Positions 27,097 to 38,375 of a DNA stretch of 64,000 nucleotides are shown in pieces. The notes under the pieces were generated by a model that was not told where the DNA came from, did not search any database, and saw only the letters and a list, made by a program, of their open reading frames with translations. How positions within the stretch are numbered: the stretch's first letter is position 1; every line of letters begins with the position of its first letter. Origin of the DNA: Fluviicola chungangensis (lineage in GTDB: Bacteria; Bacteroidota; Bacteroidia; Flavobacteriales_D; Crocinitomicaceae); assembly GCF_007558725.1 (NCBI RefSeq), contig NZ_VLPL01000005.1, positions 284,437 through 348,436 of the forward strand. The letters run 5' to 3'. Both the position numbers and the translations under genes were made by a program.

Positions 27097-28137
27097 TTAA
27101 ATTGAAGTCTTTCCAAGCCAACGCAACACATTGTCATACCAGATCGCATCCGATTCTTTTTGATCCAAAATCCCGACTTCAACCGCAAAGTCAATCACCC
27201 TTCCGGGATAGGAGTTCGCTACACCTTCCATTTCACCTAATGGGTACGGATCATCCAACCCGGAAACAATCTGGGACGAGCCTACCCGGATTTTGAGTAA
27301 TTGCAAGGTATAGGAATCGTGTACCAGGGTGTCAAAAAACAAGTTCGGATGACCTAAGCTTGCCCTCGGGTCCCTGGTTTCGGTAAACAGGTCCGGTCTT
27401 CCGTCAAATCCCTGTAATCTTCTTCCGTAATTTGCCTGTCCCAGCATACACCCATGAGCAAAACACGTGCGGATATCCGGGTATTTATTGACAAAGTCTT
27501 TGAGTGCATACATGTGCAAGGTATCTGCAGTTTGGGCCATCATCCAAACCAAGTGAAAACGCCAGTACATATCTTTTAAAGCAACCATCTTTTCCCCGTC
27601 ATAGGGATGAATTTCGATCGCCAGTTTGTATTCATTTGCCAGGTCAAACAAGGGTAAAGTCGAATCGTCTACTACTGAAAGCCATTCGTTGTCTTTGTTT
27701 AAAAAGTGGGTCGGAAGGCACAACAAATTCATATTCAGACCTTCTACGCAACGCCGGATCTCATTTAAAGCATCTTCCATATAAAGTGGCTGTACCACAA
27801 AACCGCTTGTAAATTTATCGGGGCGGCGTTCCTGGACACTTGCATTGAAATCATTTTGCCAACGGATTGCATCGAATGCATCTTGCCTAGACCATCCGTT
27901 ACAATACACCTGCGACAGATTCAGCATCACACCATGATCGATATTGTGTCTTTCCATCCACTCTATTTTCTCATCAAAAAAGAAACTCGGATCGGTAATC
28001 GGCCGGGCCCAATCATCCTGTCTCATGAATTTTTTGTCATCATCTATCCAAAACAACTTTTTCTCACGCATGAACTTCGGGATTTCCGATGGTTCCGGTA
28101 AAATGTGTCCATGACCGTTGATCTTTAGTTTTTGCAT
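27097..28137 (-). CDS. Amidohydrolase-2 family metal-dependent hydrolase or decarboxylase (ACMSD-like)
   Basis: The 346-residue cytosolic protein begins with the metal motif NGHGHILPEPSEIPKF, the HxHxxP signature of the ACMSD/amidohydrolase-2 group. Further expected ligands lie in AIEIHPYDGEKM, TCFAHGCMLGQ and the late Asp in IVSGLDDPYPLGEM. ACMSD decarboxylates 2-amino-3-carboxymuconate semialdehyde in tryptophan degradation; related enzymes are hydrolases or decarboxylases on other carboxylated rings. No other kynurenine pathway gene is in the window, so the substrate is open. It has a good promoter and lies 8 bp before the zincin/hydrolase gene, so the two probably share a transcript. Confidence 0.85.
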   Translation of the reverse strand: MQKLKINGHGHILPEPSEIPKFMREKKLFWIDDDKKFMRQDDWARPITDPSFFFDEKIEWMERHNIDHGVMLNLSQVYCNGWSRQDAFDAIRWQNDFNASVQERRPDKFTSGFVVQPLYMEDALNEIRRCVEGLNMNLLCLPTHFLNKDNEWLSVVDDSTLPLFDLANEYKLAIEIHPYDGEKMVALKDMYWRFHLVWMMAQTADTLHMYALKDFVNKYPDIRTCFAHGCMLGQANYGRRLQGFDGRPDLFTETRDPRASLGHPNLFFDTLVHDSYTLQLLKIRVGSSQIVSGLDDPYPLGEMEGVANSYPGRVIDFAVEVGILDQKESDAIWYDNVLRWLGKTSI

Positions 28138-28156
28138 GCCTGATTAATCTTTACAT

Positions 28157-28188
28157 CAAAGTTAAGAAGAAAAAGTGTAGTCCGACAA
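28157..28188 (-). promoter_or_regulatory. Promoter of the amidohydrolase gene
   Basis: TTG (28188-28186), 21 nt, then TAACTTTG (28164-28157) on the minus strand is a full match to the Bacteroidota promoter form. The ATG at 28137 follows after about 20 nt. Confidence 0.65.
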
Positions 28189-28309
28189 GACAGTATTAAT
28201 CTGATACAATCCCATTCAAATAGGAAGCAAATTTTATAGACTTTCCAGTAACGATCTCAGATATTGACGAACCTGATATCCATATAATCTAAGTGCACGA
28301 AATAAAAAA

Positions 28310-28331
28310 GGAGCCAAATAACCTTGGCTCC
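28310..28331 (-). terminator. Terminator of the 2110-residue protease gene
   Basis: GGAGCCAA (28310-28317) pairs with TTGGCTCC (28324-28331) over a 6-nt loop. On the minus strand TTTTTTATTTC follows. It lies 24 bp past the stop. Confidence 0.85.
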
Positions 28332-28355
28332 CTTCATTTTGTTCCCTGAATTAAA

Positions 28356-31300
28356 TTATTTACTGATCACAAGCTGGTGATATTTTTTACCGAATTCACC
28401 TGACACCTGTAAGGTATAATGTCCGTTTGCATAAGATGAGAGATCAAGTACTTTTACTGATTCAAACTGATCAATTTCCATATCGAAAATTAATTTCCCT
28501 TGTGCATCCACCATTTTCAGGTTGGAATAAGGTACGTCAGACAAGATCTCGATTTTGCCAACTGATGGGTTCGGATAAATGGACATATTCCATTTTTCAT
28601 TCTCACTGACTGATAAACACGGATCTACCACAATGGTACTTTGAGCTGTTCCTGAGCAGCCATTCGCATCCGAGTATGTATAAGTGATCGGGAAGCTTCC
28701 TGCACCACTTACAGCCGGGTCAAAACTTCCGGATGAAACTCCGGTTCCCGAATAAGTTCCTCCCGAAGGAGATCCACCTGTCAGAACAAATGCCGGATTA
28801 TAGGTACAAACCTGTCCTAAGTCTGCCAATCCGACTGTTGGATTCGCATTAACAGTAACCGTAACCTGGTCCGTCTGCTGACATCCGTTTCCATCAGTCC
28901 CTGTCAGTGTATAAGTTGTTGTGCTTGCAGGAACGAAAGAAACCCCATCCTGGACGCTGTTATCCCATACTAAAGTCGGAGAACCTGTTGATGCTCCAGT
29001 CAAGGTAACAGAACCACCTGAACAAACAGCAACATCGCTTCCTGCATTTACACTAAATGGTGCCGCATCAGTAATGGTTATCGGACTGGAAGTAGAAGTA
29101 CATCCGGCATTCGTTACCTGTACCGTATACGTTCCAGCAACAGTAACAGAAATACTGGATGCTGTTGATGCAGTTGACCAGGTGTTTCCTGAAGCATACG
29201 AAGAAGTTAAAGTTACCGCCCCTCCCGGACACAAGATTGTTGAGCTTGGAGTAATTACCGGCGGTGTCGGTGATCCAGGATCCGTTAAGCTTCCTGTAAT
29301 ACTATTCGATACGCAACCGGCTCCACTTGTCAGAACGATTGTATAAGATCCTGCGGCCAGGTTCGGAATAGTCGTCGGCAGGGAAGCTACCGAAGCTGTT
29401 CCTGAAGCAGTTCCTGACCAGGAAACAGAACCGGACCCCGTTCCGTTTACATCAATAGAACCTGTAGCTGAAGCACACGCACTTGGATTTGTAAGTGTTC
29501 CCAAAGTAATAGCAGGAGTTGGATTAACCGTAACCGTTGTGGTTGCACTCGCCGCACTTTGACAACCCGAAGCATTCGTAACCTGAACCGTATATGTTCC
29601 GGCAGTGGTTGCCGTAATGGATTGCGTTGTCGCACCGGTCGACCACAAATAAGAATTCCCGGAACTGGAAGTCAGCGTTACCGAACCTCCCGAACAGAAA
29701 GTCGTTGCCCCACCAGCAGTAATCGTCGGTGCAGCAGGAGTTGGATTAACCGTAATAGTCGTTCCTGCACTCGCTGCACTTTGACAGCCCGAAGCATTTG
29801 TAACCTGAACCGTATATGTTCCGGCTGTTGTTGCCGTAATGGATTGTGATGTCGCACCGGTCGACCACAAATAAGAATTCCCGGAACTGGAAGTCAGCGT
29901 CACCGAACCTCCCGGACAGAATGTTGTTGCCCCACTAGCAGTAATCGTCGGTGCAGCAGGAGTCGGATTAACCGTAACCGTTGTGGTTGCACTCGCCGCA
30001 CTTTGACAACCCGAAGCATTTGTAACCTGAACCATATATGTTCCGGCTGTTGTTGCCGTAATGGATTGTGATGTCGCACCGGTCGACCACAAATAAGAAT
30101 TCCCGGAACTGGAAGTCAGCGTCACCGAACCTCCCGGACAGAATGTTGTTGCCCCACCAGCAGTAATCGTTGGTGCAGCAGGAGTCGGATTAACCGTAAC
30201 CGTTGTGGTTGCACTCGCCGCACTTTGACAACCCGAAGCATTCGTAACCTGAACCGTATATGTTCCGGCAGTGGTTGCCGTAATGGATTGCGTTGTCGCA
30301 CCGGTCGACCACAAATAAGAATTCCCGGAACTGGAAGTCAGCGTCACCGAGCCTCCGGAACAAAAAGTCGTTGCCCCACCAGCAGTAATCGTCGGTGTAC
30401 TTGGTGTCGGATTAACCGTAATTGTTGTAGTTGCACTGGCCGCACTTTGACAACCCGAAGCATTCGTAACCTGAACCGTATATGTTCCGGCTGTTGTTGC
30501 CGTAATGGATTGTGATGTCGCACCGGTCGACCACAAATAAGAATTCCCGGAACTGGAAGTCAGCGTTACCGAGCCTCCCGAACAGAAAGTCGTTGCCCCA
30601 CCAGCAGTAATCGTCGGTGCAGCAGGAGTTGGATTAACCGTAATAGTCGTTCCTGCACTCGCTGCACTTTGACAGCCCGAAGCATTTGTAACCTGAACCG
30701 TATATGTTCCGGCTGTTGTTGCCGTAATGGATTGTGATGTCGCACCGGTCGACCACAAATAAGAATTCCCGGAACTGGAAGTCAGCGTTACCGAGCCTCC
30801 CGGACAGAAAGTCGTTGCCCCACCAGCAGTAATCGTCGGTGTACTTGGTGTCGGATTAACCGTAATTGTTGTAGTTGCACTCGCCGCACTTTGGCAGCCC
30901 GAAGCATTCGTAACCTGAACCGTATATGTTCCGGCTGTTGTTGCCGTAATGGATTGCGATGTCGCACCGGTCGACCACAAATAAGAATTCCCGGAACTGG
31001 AAGTCAGCGTTACCGAGCCTCCGGAACAGAAAGTCGTTGCCCCACCAGCAGTAATCGTCGGTGTACTTGGTGTCGGATTAACCGTAATTGTTGTGGTTGC
31101 ACTGGCCGCACTTTGACAGCCCGAAGCATTTGTAACCTGAACCGTATATGTTCCGGCTGTTGTTGCCGTAATGGATTGTGATGTCGCACCGGTCGACCAC
31201 AAATAAGAATTCCCGGAACTGGAAGTCAGCGTTACCGAGCCTCCGGAACAGAAAGTCGTTGCCCCACCAGCAGTAATCGTTGGAGCTGCCGGAACCGCAT

Positions 31301-34300
31301 TTACCGTTACATAATTTGTCATCGTGACCGTATTCGATCCGGAACCATTAGTAGCCGTTAATACCACGTTGTAAGTTCCGGCTGTTGAATAAGTAACCGT
31401 AGGATTTGCTGCGGTAGAAGTGCTCGGAGTCCCACCCGGGAAAGACCAGGAATATGACGTAGGAGAACCGGTCGAAGTATTCGTATAAGTAATACTTTGT
31501 CCGGCACAAACCGCACTGGAAGCTGTTGAAAAACTTGGAGTCGGAGGAGTCGAAGCAACAACTCCCGTTACATTGATATTATCCACATACAGGTTATTTC
31601 CATAACCGGATAAGTTTTTGAATGCAATGATCACGTTCGCCTGACCGATGTATGGCGTCAGGTCAACCGTTTCTGTCCTCCACTGTCCTGTTGAGGGAAC
31701 AAATGCCGTTGTGATTGCAGATGCCGTTGCCAGTGTAGTATTTGATTTCGAATAAACCGAAGTAAATGAACTTCCGCAGTTTGTAGAAACCAATACTTCC
31801 AGACCATCAAAATTTGCTGCATCGTATGGAGCATATGCGACATCAAAAGTCATTTGTGCAGATGAAAGACCGGAGAAAGTAAGTGTTTTCAAGCGAACAA
31901 CATCATCATCCGAATCGTTATATGCGAAATTATTAAACCACATAGAGTTACCAGCTGTAGGTGCATTACCAACCGTTGTTGATCTTGCCCAAGATGTGGG
32001 AGAAGCATTGTTGTTAATTAGAGACCAACCGGTTGGAACGAAAGGCGTTGTCGTAAAGCCTTCATTTAAAGGCAGTGCGGTTGCTGTTGAAGCTACAACA
32101 GTTATATAACCTGTTTTTGTTTCCGTATCTGATCCGTTTGCATTCGTTGCTACAAGCGTTACAGCATACGTTCCGGCTGTATTATAGGTAACAGTAGGAT
32201 TGGTTGCTGTAGATGTACCGGGTGTTCCACCTGTAAAAGTCCATGCATAAGAGTTTGCGTAAGTAGACAAATTGGTAAAGGTAACCGATGACCCCTGACA
32301 AATAGTGGTTTGAGCTGCAGAAAAATCTGCTACAGGCGGAGTAACAATCCCCAAACCGTTCAATACAAAATTGTAAGTTCCTTCGTCGCAGTCATTTGTG
32401 CCAAACGATACATTTCCTGTAAAATTTCCTGCCGCATTCGGGGAGAATACAACCGTAAAGGTGGTTGTTGAGCCAGGTGTAACTGTTGTTGTCCCGAAAC
32501 CTGTTCCCAGTGCAAAACCTGTTCCTGTCACCGTAATTGGATTGGTCAAGGTTAAATTCGTTGTTCCGGTATTGGTAATGTTAAAAGTTGCAGTCGTTGA
32601 TCCTCCCGAGAGGGTATTTGCATACGTATAATAACCTCCGTCCAATACATCCGTGCTTGCCACGTCTACATTAATTTCTCCCGGGGTTGTCCCTTCAAAC
32701 TTAACATTGTCAATAAAAATGTTGTTTCCATTTGCCGAAACTCCTCTGAACCGGAAGCGGATGTTTTTCGATGTTGCCGCCACATAGGACATCAAACTGA
32801 TCGTCTCTGTTCTCCAGTCAGCAGCAGCTGTCGGAAAATATTCAGCTGATACCGTAGCTGCGGTTTGATACAGGAATGGACTTACATTTCCCGATTTACT
32901 GTATACATTCGACCAGGTAGCACCACAGTCTGTTGAAATCTGGACAATCAGCTGATCATTCGATGTGGATGTTCTCTTGCGGTAAGCTACATCGAACTTT
33001 AATGTCGCAGCAGTTGCATTACACGGTAATAAGAAAACAGGAGTATACAAATCTTCATTGGATGAAGAGCTGTTTCCGTAACACGGAACCTGCGCAATGT
33101 TGTTTGTAAATGTTCCCGTTGAAGAAATTCCCGAAGCAGGTGACCATTTGAAACAATCACCATTCACGTTGTCCACCCGCCATCTCACATCCGGGGGAAA
33201 GGACTGACCTTCGAAATCCTGAGTATAATTCGGCATAATTCCGTTCGAAACTGCAAAATCAATTCCAGAAGTATCGTAAACGGCATAAGGATCTGTGATT
33301 CCGTTGGGAAGCGTAGAATAGGCTATAAACGTGTGATTCCCCAGAGGCGCAGTAAATGCAGGTAATGCAACGGTTGCAGTTGAGTTCGGAGTAAGGTTTC
33401 CTGTCCAGCTGAAAGTAACCGGCGTTCCATTGTCAATTTTATAGGAAATTGTTGCCGATGTCAGGTTATTTGATCCCCGGTTCTTTAATTGAACGCTAGG
33501 TGTAATTGCTCCAGCACAATTGTCTCCCAAGGGTGCAAAAACATCTGTTATCGAAGCGTCACTTGGATTTGGAGGTGTACAGGCATCCGAATTAATGAGC
33601 GACAAACGCAAGGGAGAACCTTCCAATACTGCCCGCATACGTTGTTTCTGATCGTTTGTAAAGACATTCATACATGCGTCATCGGTGTAATCCATGTAGT
33701 TCTCTACCATATCATTTCCGGGATCCGGTGCATTGGTACAACTGTTGATTGTCGGACAGCCGAAATTTGCCGCCGCCGCTAAGGGGGTATCATTACAATA
33801 ATCATCTACCGAACACCCGCCGTCACCCCAAATGTGGCGCAATCCCAGCCAATGACCGATTTCATGTGTTGCAGTTCTTCCTTCGTTGTAAGGACCAGGA
33901 AAGCCCGTTACGGAACTTTTACCAATGGAGCTGTAAAGGAAAACCACTCCATCCGTTCCGTTAACCGGTGAAGAACAGCCCATTCCTCCCAATGGAGATT
34001 GAGGAAACTGAGCATATCCCAACAAACCGTTTCCGAGATCACACAACCAAATATTCATATATTTAGCCGGATCCCAACCTCGAGTGGCAGTAGGAGTGTT
34101 TCCGTTATAAGTATATGCCTTTATAACATTCTCCACATTAGTCTGCGATACAGGTGCCGTAACCGAAGTTCCCATAGCGGTGTTTATTGTTGACAATAAA
34201 ATCCTATTTACACCATGTTCCTGCTGCGCACCATTGAAAGGGAAAGCCGAACCGTCCGGTCTTCTTCTGGCCAGACAAAATTCAATTTGTGTATCTGCAC

Positions 34301-34688
34301 CAACCGGGTTCGTATTCCAACCATTTGAACCGAATATCCGTCTAAAATCTTCATTGAGTACGTCGATTTGTGATTGAATTGCAGCATAAGATACATTGGC
34401 CCCGGAACCGATTGCTGTTCCGCTATGGATTACATGAACGACCACTGGAATTTGGTAAACACCGCCGATAATTTTTCCAGCAGCCAAATTGGCCGCCATT
34501 TCAGACTGTATCCATTGTTCAAATTGTTGTGCTGATTCCAATTCCGGGTGATTGGCGCGCAGAATTGCATCATTTTCATCCGTGTAGCACCGAACGACTC
34601 CGTTTGTTTGAGCGAATACCCCATTCGAGAGCACCGAAAAAAACAAACATGCGAAGAGGGCACGTAGTTTTACTCCGTTAGTTTTCAT
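28356..34688 (-). CDS. Giant secreted M43 metalloprotease with PKD domains, eight Ig-like repeats and T9SS sorting domain
   Basis: The 2110-residue protein starts with a signal peptide ([17 protein letters not shown]). An M43 protease domain follows (zinc motif [15 protein letters not shown] near residue 275, Met-turn [13 protein letters not shown]). Then come a CARDB-like region, attachment-type beta-sandwich modules ([28 protein letters not shown]), an ASPM-SPD-2-Hydin-like module ([23 protein letters not shown]) and PKD domains ([28 protein letters not shown]). Eight nearly identical 74-residue Ig-like repeats follow, then SprB-like segments and a T9SS type A sorting domain ([14 protein letters not shown] to YHQLVISK). 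It should be exported to the surface, where the repeats act as a stalk holding the protease away from the cell. Substrate unknown. It is a single-gene transcript with its own terminator. Confidence 0.93.
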   Translation of the reverse strand: MKTNGVKLRALFACLFFSVLSNGVFAQTNGVVRCYTDENDAILRANHPELESAQQFEQWIQSEMAANLAAGKIIGGVYQIPVVVHVIHSGTAIGSGANVSYAAIQSQIDVLNEDFRRIFGSNGWNTNPVGADTQIEFCLARRRPDGSAFPFNGAQQEHGVNRILLSTINTAMGTSVTAPVSQTNVENVIKAYTYNGNTPTATRGWDPAKYMNIWLCDLGNGLLGYAQFPQSPLGGMGCSSPVNGTDGVVFLYSSIGKSSVTGFPGPYNEGRTATHEIGHWLGLRHIWGDGGCSVDDYCNDTPLAAAANFGCPTINSCTNAPDPGNDMVENYMDYTDDACMNVFTNDQKQRMRAVLEGSPLRLSLINSDACTPPNPSDASITDVFAPLGDNCAGAITPSVQLKNRGSNNLTSATISYKIDNGTPVTFSWTGNLTPNSTATVALPAFTAPLGNHTFIAYSTLPNGITDPYAVYDTSGIDFAVSNGIMPNYTQDFEGQSFPPDVRWRVDNVNGDCFKWSPASGISSTGTFTNNIAQVPCYGNSSSSNEDLYTPVFLLPCNATAATLKFDVAYRKRTSTSNDQLIVQISTDCGATWSNVYSKSGNVSPFLYQTAATVSAEYFPTAAADWRTETISLMSYVAATSKNIRFRFRGVSANGNNIFIDNVKFEGTTPGEINVDVASTDVLDGGYYTYANTLSGGSTTATFNITNTGTTNLTLTNPITVTGTGFALGTGFGTTTVTPGSTTTFTVVFSPNAAGNFTGNVSFGTNDCDEGTYNFVLNGLGIVTPPVADFSAAQTTICQGSSVTFTNLSTYANSYAWTFTGGTPGTSTATNPTVTYNTAGTYAVTLVATNANGSDTETKTGYITVVASTATALPLNEGFTTTPFVPTGWSLINNNASPTSWARSTTVGNAPTAGNSMWFNNFAYNDSDDDVVRLKTLTFSGLSSAQMTFDVAYAPYDAANFDGLEVLVSTNCGSSFTSVYSKSNTTLATASAITTAFVPSTGQWRTETVDLTPYIGQANVIIAFKNLSGYGNNLYVDNINVTGVVASTPPTPSFSTASSAVCAGQSITYTNTSTGSPTSYSWSFPGGTPSTSTAANPTVTYSTAGTYNVVLTATNGSGSNTVTMTNYVTVNAVPAAPTITAGGATTFCSGGSVTLTSSSGNSYLWSTGATSQSITATTAGTYTVQVTNASGCQSAASATTTITVNPTPSTPTITAGGATTFCSGGSVTLTSSSGNSYLWSTGATSQSITATTAGTYTVQVTNASGCQSAASATTTITVNPTPSTPTITAGGATTFCPGGSVTLTSSSGNSYLWSTGATSQSITATTAGTYTVQVTNASGCQSAASAGTTITVNPTPAAPTITAGGATTFCSGGSVTLTSSSGNSYLWSTGATSQSITATTAGTYTVQVTNASGCQSAASATTTITVNPTPSTPTITAGGATTFCSGGSVTLTSSSGNSYLWSTGATTQSITATTAGTYTVQVTNASGCQSAASATTTVTVNPTPAAPTITAGGATTFCPGGSVTLTSSSGNSYLWSTGATSQSITATTAGTYMVQVTNASGCQSAASATTTVTVNPTPAAPTITASGATTFCPGGSVTLTSSSGNSYLWSTGATSQSITATTAGTYTVQVTNASGCQSAASAGTTITVNPTPAAPTITAGGATTFCSGGSVTLTSSSGNSYLWSTGATTQSITATTAGTYTVQVTNASGCQSAASATTTVTVNPTPAITLGTLTNPSACASATGSIDVNGTGSGSVSWSGTASGTASVASLPTTIPNLAAGSYTIVLTSGAGCVSNSITGSLTDPGSPTPPVITPSSTILCPGGAVTLTSSYASGNTWSTASTASSISVTVAGTYTVQVTNAGCTSTSSPITITDAAPFSVNAGSDVAVCSGGSVTLTGASTGSPTLVWDNSVQDGVSFVPASTTTYTLTGTDGNGCQQTDQVTVTVNANPTVGLADLGQVCTYNPAFVLTGGSPSGGTYSGTGVSSGSFDPAVSGAGSFPITYTYSDANGCSGTAQSTIVVDPCLSVSENEKWNMSIYPNPSVGKIEILSDVPYSNLKMVDAQGKLIFDMEIDQFESVKVLDLSSYANGHYTLQVSGEFGKKYHQLVISK
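29515..31290 (-). repeat. Eight near-identical 222-bp coding repeats
   Basis: Corresponding sequence landmarks recur every 222 bp, for example near 29571, 30237 and 30903, which are three repeats apart each. Each repeat encodes 74 residues with [14 protein letters not shown], then [13 protein letters not shown], then [16 protein letters not shown]. Copies differ at only a few sites, such as S/P in FCSGG and A/S in the linker AAPT/STPT. The similarity suggests recent expansion or ongoing gene conversion. Confidence 0.95.
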
Positions 34689-34852
34689 AAAAGCAGTTTT
34701 TTCATTTTCGAACGAGTGCTCCTCATCCTGTTCGGAAATAATTGATTTAGAGCACTCAATTCTAGTTTTAGCAAGCCAATGTTACTAAAAAAACTTAACC
34801 TGAAACTTAACGAGTTTATATTTTAACAAATAATTATTAACATCGTTTAAAT

Positions 34853-35203
34853 TTATTCAAACATATCACCCAACATATTTTCCGCTGCCCGTATGACAAA
34901 TGAAACACCTGTTTGCTTTCCCCGGACGGAAGCAATTAAGCCAAGCAGCCAGCAAATAAAAAGCATGAAGGATAGGATATTAATGACAATAAATCCGAAA
35001 TAAGGAAGGAAAAATAAGACGGTATTAACAATACTGACTGCTGATCCGAACAACATTAGGATGAGCATTTGTCGCAGATGAAATGCCGTGAAACTGCGTT
35101 CTTCCCCTGTAAGAGACGAAACCCGGATGAGCGAAACAATCCAGCCGATCAGCGTACAATATGCGACTATTGCATAGGTCTTATTAAATGGTTTTGAATT
35201 CAT
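34853..35203 (-). CDS. Small membrane protein, DUF4870-like
   Basis: The 116-residue protein has three or four hydrophobic helices: YAIVAYCTLIGWIVSLI, LILMLFGSAVSIVNTVLFFL and FIVINILSFMLFICWLLGLI. The ERSFTAFHLRQ segment before helix 2 and the final amphipathic tail resemble the DUF4870 group of small inner-membrane proteins. The function is unknown. The start MNSKPFNK at 35203 is preferred to an upstream ATG nine codons earlier because the first helix then begins at the usual distance. It is 90 bp downstream of ftsY on the same strand. Confidence 0.7.
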   Translation of the reverse strand: MNSKPFNKTYAIVAYCTLIGWIVSLIRVSSLTGEERSFTAFHLRQMLILMLFGSAVSIVNTVLFFLPYFGFIVINILSFMLFICWLLGLIASVRGKQTGVSFVIRAAENMLGDMFE

Positions 35204-35293
35204 GTCACTATTATAACACGAATTTACCATCTAAAATTATAAATTTAGTTATATAATTACCAGATTTTCAATTTAGTCAATTGATTTTTCTGT

Positions 35294-36250
35294 CTATTCT
35301 CCAAAAATAGAAGCAACAAATTCTTCTTTATGGAAAACCTGCAGGTCTTCAATACCTTCACCAACTCCAATAAATCTGACAGGAATACTCATTTGATCCG
35401 AAATACCGATCACCACACCACCTTTTGCTGTACCGTCAAGTTTTGTAATGATCAAACCTGTTAAGGAAGTTGCCAAAGCAAATTGTTTGGCTTGTTCGAA
35501 TGCATTCTGACCGGTAGACCCGTCCAATACCAATAAAATTTCGTGCGGGGCATCAGGAACAACTTTCTCCATTACACGCTTGATCTTGGAAAGTTCATTC
35601 ATCAGATTCACCTTATTGTGCAACCTTCCGGCCGTATCGATAATAACCACATCGGCTCCCTGGGCTTTTGCAGAACTCAATGCATCAAAAGCAACAGAAG
35701 CAGGGTCTGCCCCCATTCCCTGCTGAACGATCGGAACGCCCACTCGTTCTGACCAAATAATCAATTGGTCTACAGCAGCGGCACGGAACGTATCTGCCGC
35801 TCCCAAAACCACTTTTTTACCGGCTTTTTTAAATTGATTTGCCAACTTTCCGATTGAAGTTGTCTTACCTACCCCATTGACACCAACAACCATGATTACA
35901 TGTGGATTCCCGTTATGCTCCGGAATATGGTATTCGGTCGGTCCATTGCTGTCATTTTCAGACAATAAAGCCGCAATTTCTTCTTTGAGTACTTTGTTTA
36001 GTTCATCCGTACCGACATATTTGTCCCTGGAAACCCGTTCGTTGATCCGATCAATAATCTTCAGGGTTGTATTCACACCCACATCGGAACTAATTAAAAT
36101 TTCTTCCAATTCATCCAGTACTTCTTCATCAACTCTTGATTTACCTACCAGTGAACGCGTTAACTTACCAAAAAAACTTTCTTTTGTTTTTTCGAGTCCT
36201 TTATCAAGTGTTTCTTTGTTTTCCTTCGAAAACCAACCAAATAATGCCAT
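35294..36250 (-). CDS. ftsY: Signal recognition particle receptor FtsY
   Basis: The 318-residue protein carries the NG domain of SRP GTPases. G1 is [10 protein letters not shown] (near residue 122), followed by the insertion-box motif [13 protein letters not shown]3 [11 protein letters not shown] and G4 [10 protein letters not shown], and ends in [15 protein letters not shown]. The acidic A domain seen in enterobacteria is reduced to a short charged N-terminus ([17 protein letters not shown]). It docks ribosome-SRP complexes at the inner membrane for cotranslational insertion. It follows the rpmB-rpmG-DUF4295 genes, as in many Bacteroidota, but a terminator separates them. Confidence 0.97.
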   Translation of the reverse strand: MALFGWFSKENKETLDKGLEKTKESFFGKLTRSLVGKSRVDEEVLDELEEILISSDVGVNTTLKIIDRINERVSRDKYVGTDELNKVLKEEIAALLSENDSNGPTEYHIPEHNGNPHVIMVVGVNGVGKTTSIGKLANQFKKAGKKVVLGAADTFRAAAVDQLIIWSERVGVPIVQQGMGADPASVAFDALSSAKAQGADVVIIDTAGRLHNKVNLMNELSKIKRVMEKVVPDAPHEILLVLDGSTGQNAFEQAKQFALATSLTGLIITKLDGTAKGGVVIGISDQMSIPVRFIGVGEGIEDLQVFHKEEFVASIFGE

Positions 36251-36270
36251 AATTTCAAAAATACATAAAA

Positions 36271-36298
36271 AAACCCCTCCGCAATGACGGAGAGGTTT
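36271..36298 (-). terminator. Terminator between DUF4295 gene and ftsY
   Basis: On the minus strand AAACCTCTCCG, a 6-nt loop, then CGGAGGGGTTT is followed by a run of T (GGGGTTTTTTTATG). One mismatch lies in the stem. It probably ends most of the ribosomal-protein transcript, with read-through or a separate promoter serving ftsY. Confidence 0.8.
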
Positions 36299-36335
36299 CT
36301 AAAACAATATCGAGTTTACAACTTTAAGAATGTGG

Positions 36336-36485
36336 TTACTTGCTGAACCACTCTTTTACTTTATCGTTGTGTACAATCTCTTCTTTGAATGTAAAAGAAC
36401 CTTTATCAGACTTAACCATCTTGATTACTTTCGTATGCTCTTTTCCTCCACCTTTTTGCAGGGATGCTACTACTTTCTTAGCCAT
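36336..36485 (-). CDS. DUF4295 small basic protein
   Basis: The 49-residue protein MAKKVVASLQKGGGKEH... ending VKEWFSK is the DUF4295 family, found almost only in Bacteroidota beside rpmG. It is short, basic and has no membrane segment; an association with ribosomes is suspected from its constant position but not established. The gene is too short for many gene finders. It lies 34 bp after rpmG. Confidence 0.9.
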   Translation of the reverse strand: MAKKVVASLQKGGGKEHTKVIKMVKSDKGSFTFKEEIVHNDKVKEWFSK

Positions 36486-36519
36486 GACTTAATTTTTATA
36501 AAGAAGCTTTCGCTTCGAA

Positions 36520-36708
36520 TTACTTAATTTCTTTATGAAGGGTGTAACGCTTCAAGATCGGGTTGAATTTTTTAATTTCCAAACGATCAGGAGTGTTCTT
36601 ACGATTTTTCATCGTAATGTAACGGGAAGTTCCCGCCATTCCAGACTCTTTGTGTTCAGTACACTCTAAAATAACCTGGATTCTATTTCCTTTTGCTTTC
36701 TTAGCCAT
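36520..36708 (-). CDS. rpmG: 50S ribosomal protein L33
   Basis: The 62-residue protein [19 protein letters not shown] is bacterial L33. It is the Zn-free form: only one Cys is present, with no CxxC pairs. The Tyr in [17 protein letters not shown] and the conserved [12 protein letters not shown] ending are typical. It lies between rpmB and the DUF4295 gene in the same orientation. Confidence 0.97.
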   Translation of the reverse strand: MAKKAKGNRIQVILECTEHKESGMAGTSRYITMKNRKNTPDRLEIKKFNPILKRYTLHKEIK

Positions 36709-36756
36709 TTTCTTAATTCTTTATGATTGAACCACTTGCGTGACCGAATCCGGATT

Positions 36757-36993
36757 TTACTTTAAAAAACCTTTTTCACGTGCTTCTTTCAAACACGCAG
36801 AAATACCTTTCTTATTAATCGTTCTCAAAGCGGACGCAGAAATCTTCAATGTAACATACATATCGTCTTCCGGCACGTAGAACTTCTTAGTTAACAAGTT
36901 CGGGTAAAACTTGCGTTTTGTTTTGCGGTTTGAGTGAGAAACGTTGTTTCCGACCATTACCGACTTTCCTGTTATTTGACAAACTCGTGACAT
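36757..36993 (-). CDS. rpmB: 50S ribosomal protein L28
   Basis: The 78-residue protein [20 protein letters not shown] is L28. [13 protein letters not shown] and the C-terminal [14 protein letters not shown] are characteristic. It is the first gene of the rpmB-rpmG-DUF4295 group. Only one N-terminal Cys and one internal Cys are present, so it is the form lacking a zinc ribbon. Confidence 0.97.
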   Translation of the reverse strand: MSRVCQITGKSVMVGNNVSHSNRKTKRKFYPNLLTKKFYVPEDDMYVTLKISASALRTINKKGISACLKEAREKGFLK

Positions 36994-37060
36994 TGTATTT
37001 TATTTTTCCTTATTCTAAAAGCGGGTGCAAAGAAAAGCAAATTCCAACAATTAAGCAACA

Positions 37061-38317
37061 TTAATCTTGCTTTTTTTCAATATTTATTCCTAAAATTTCG
37101 CAACGCAACATATTTAAGGCTGTGAGCACTGTCATTTGCACCGTTCTTTGACGATCCGTACCAAACAGAAATTTCCGGGAGACTTTTCGCTCCGGCCCGT
37201 CAATTGCAATCCAAACGGTGCCCACAGGTTTCTCATCACTCCCGCCAAGTGGTCCTGCAATTCCCGAAACAGAAATACACCAGTCGACATTCAATTCCTT
37301 CTTCCCTCCTGCTGCCATCTCCAGAACCGTTTCTTCGGACACCGCCCCGAAATCTTCCAGTGTTTCCGGGTTCACCTGAGCTAATTTGATTTTCAAATCG
37401 TTGCTGTATGTAATCAACCCTCCTGAAACGTAAGCTGAAGATCCCGAAATACTTGTCAAACCGGCCATAATACTTCCTCCAGTACAGCTTTCTACTGTAC
37501 CAACTGTTTCTTCGTTTGTCAGCAACAACCTTCCCACCACTTCAGGCAAAGTCTCTTCTTCCTCACCATATAAATAAAGTGGGATCATTTGTTTCAGCTC
37601 TTCCCCAAATGAAGCAACACGAGCCCGGTCCCCGGACCCCGAACTGATACGCAACTTTACCATTCCGGGCGAAGGCAGGTAGGCCAGGTCCAATCCTTCT
37701 TTTCGCAATTGATTTTCCCAACCACTTATTTTTTCTGCCAAAAACGATTCACCGATCCCTTGGGTAAGATACGTTTTCTGTACCAGTTTCTTAAAAGGAT
37801 ATTTTTTTATCAAACGAGGAATCACATGTGATTCCATGAGAAATTTCATTTCATACGGAACTCCCGGCATGGATACAAAAACCGTATCTTCCTTTTCAAA
37901 CCACATTCCTGGCGCTGTTCCCTGCTCGTTAAACAATACTTCACAAGCTTCAGGAACCATTGCCTGCATTTTATTTGTTTCCAGCATCGGCCGGTTCCGT
38001 TTGGTGAAAAAGGAAGTTACATGATTTAAAACGTTTTGATCCAACACCAGTTTCGTATCGAAGAACTTACAAAGGACCTGTTTCGTAATATCGTCTTTTG
38101 TAGGCCCCAACCCTCCGGTGATTAAAACAACCTGATTTCTTGCATGCGCTTCCTCCAAAGCACCTGTAATTGCTTCCCAGGTATCGGAGATGGTAACCAC
38201 ATGAGAAACCTTGATCCCGTTAGCCGCCAATTGAGCCCCCATCCATGAAGCGTTAGTATTAATCGTCTGTCCAATCAGGAGTTCATCTCCGATTGAAATT
38301 ATTTCAACATTAATCAT
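37061..38317 (-). CDS. cinA: CinA-like protein (molybdopterin-binding domain plus nicotinamide-nucleotide amidase)
   Basis: The 418-residue protein has the full CinA layout. The N-terminal MoCF-type domain (1-170) includes SIGDELLIGQTINTNA, LITGGLGPTKDDIT and VSMPGVPYEM. The C-terminal CinA_C domain (about 255-410) includes VGTVESCTGGSIMAGLTS, SGGLITYSNDLKIKLAQV and SVSGIAGPLGGSDEKPVGTVWIA. The C-terminal domain deamidates nicotinamide mononucleotide in NAD recycling, and the N-terminal domain hydrolyses ADP-ribose in characterised members. It is divergent from the DUF4197 gene with overlapping promoters. Confidence 0.95.
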   Translation of the reverse strand: MINVEIISIGDELLIGQTINTNASWMGAQLAANGIKVSHVVTISDTWEAITGALEEAHARNQVVLITGGLGPTKDDITKQVLCKFFDTKLVLDQNVLNHVTSFFTKRNRPMLETNKMQAMVPEACEVLFNEQGTAPGMWFEKEDTVFVSMPGVPYEMKFLMESHVIPRLIKKYPFKKLVQKTYLTQGIGESFLAEKISGWENQLRKEGLDLAYLPSPGMVKLRISSGSGDRARVASFGEELKQMIPLYLYGEEEETLPEVVGRLLLTNEETVGTVESCTGGSIMAGLTSISGSSAYVSGGLITYSNDLKIKLAQVNPETLEDFGAVSEETVLEMAAGGKKELNVDWCISVSGIAGPLGGSDEKPVGTVWIAIDGPERKVSRKFLFGTDRQRTVQMTVLTALNMLRCEILGINIEKKQD

Positions 38318-38327
38318 GGTACTGTTT

Positions 38328-38358
38328 TTGAGCTAAGACAAAATTATTCTTAAGTTTG
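38328..38358 (+). promoter_or_regulatory. Promoter of the DUF4197 gene
   Basis: TTG (38328-38330), 20 nt, then TAAGTTTG (38351-38358) matches the Bacteroidota promoter form fully. The ATG at 38376 follows after about 17 nt. It overlaps the probable cinA promoter on the other strand, so the two may compete. Confidence 0.65.
38339..38346 (-). promoter_or_regulatory. Possible -7 box of cinA
   Basis: TAATTTTG on the minus strand matches TAnnTTTG and lies about 22 nt before the cinA ATG. No TTG was seen at the expected -33 distance. Confidence 0.4.
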
Positions 38359-38375
38359 AACATAAAAAATTATCC

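Noticed and set aside
29559..31181. Three open frames of 96 codons on the plus strand, spaced 666 bp apart
   Set aside because: They are antisense shadows of the 222-bp repeats, which is why they recur at three-repeat spacing.
34714..34757. GAGTGCTC/GAGCACTC hairpin before the 2110-residue protease gene as a terminator or riboswitch
   Set aside because: Stem of 8 bp with a 28-nt loop, no T-run and no known riboswitch core; kept only as a possible leader structure.
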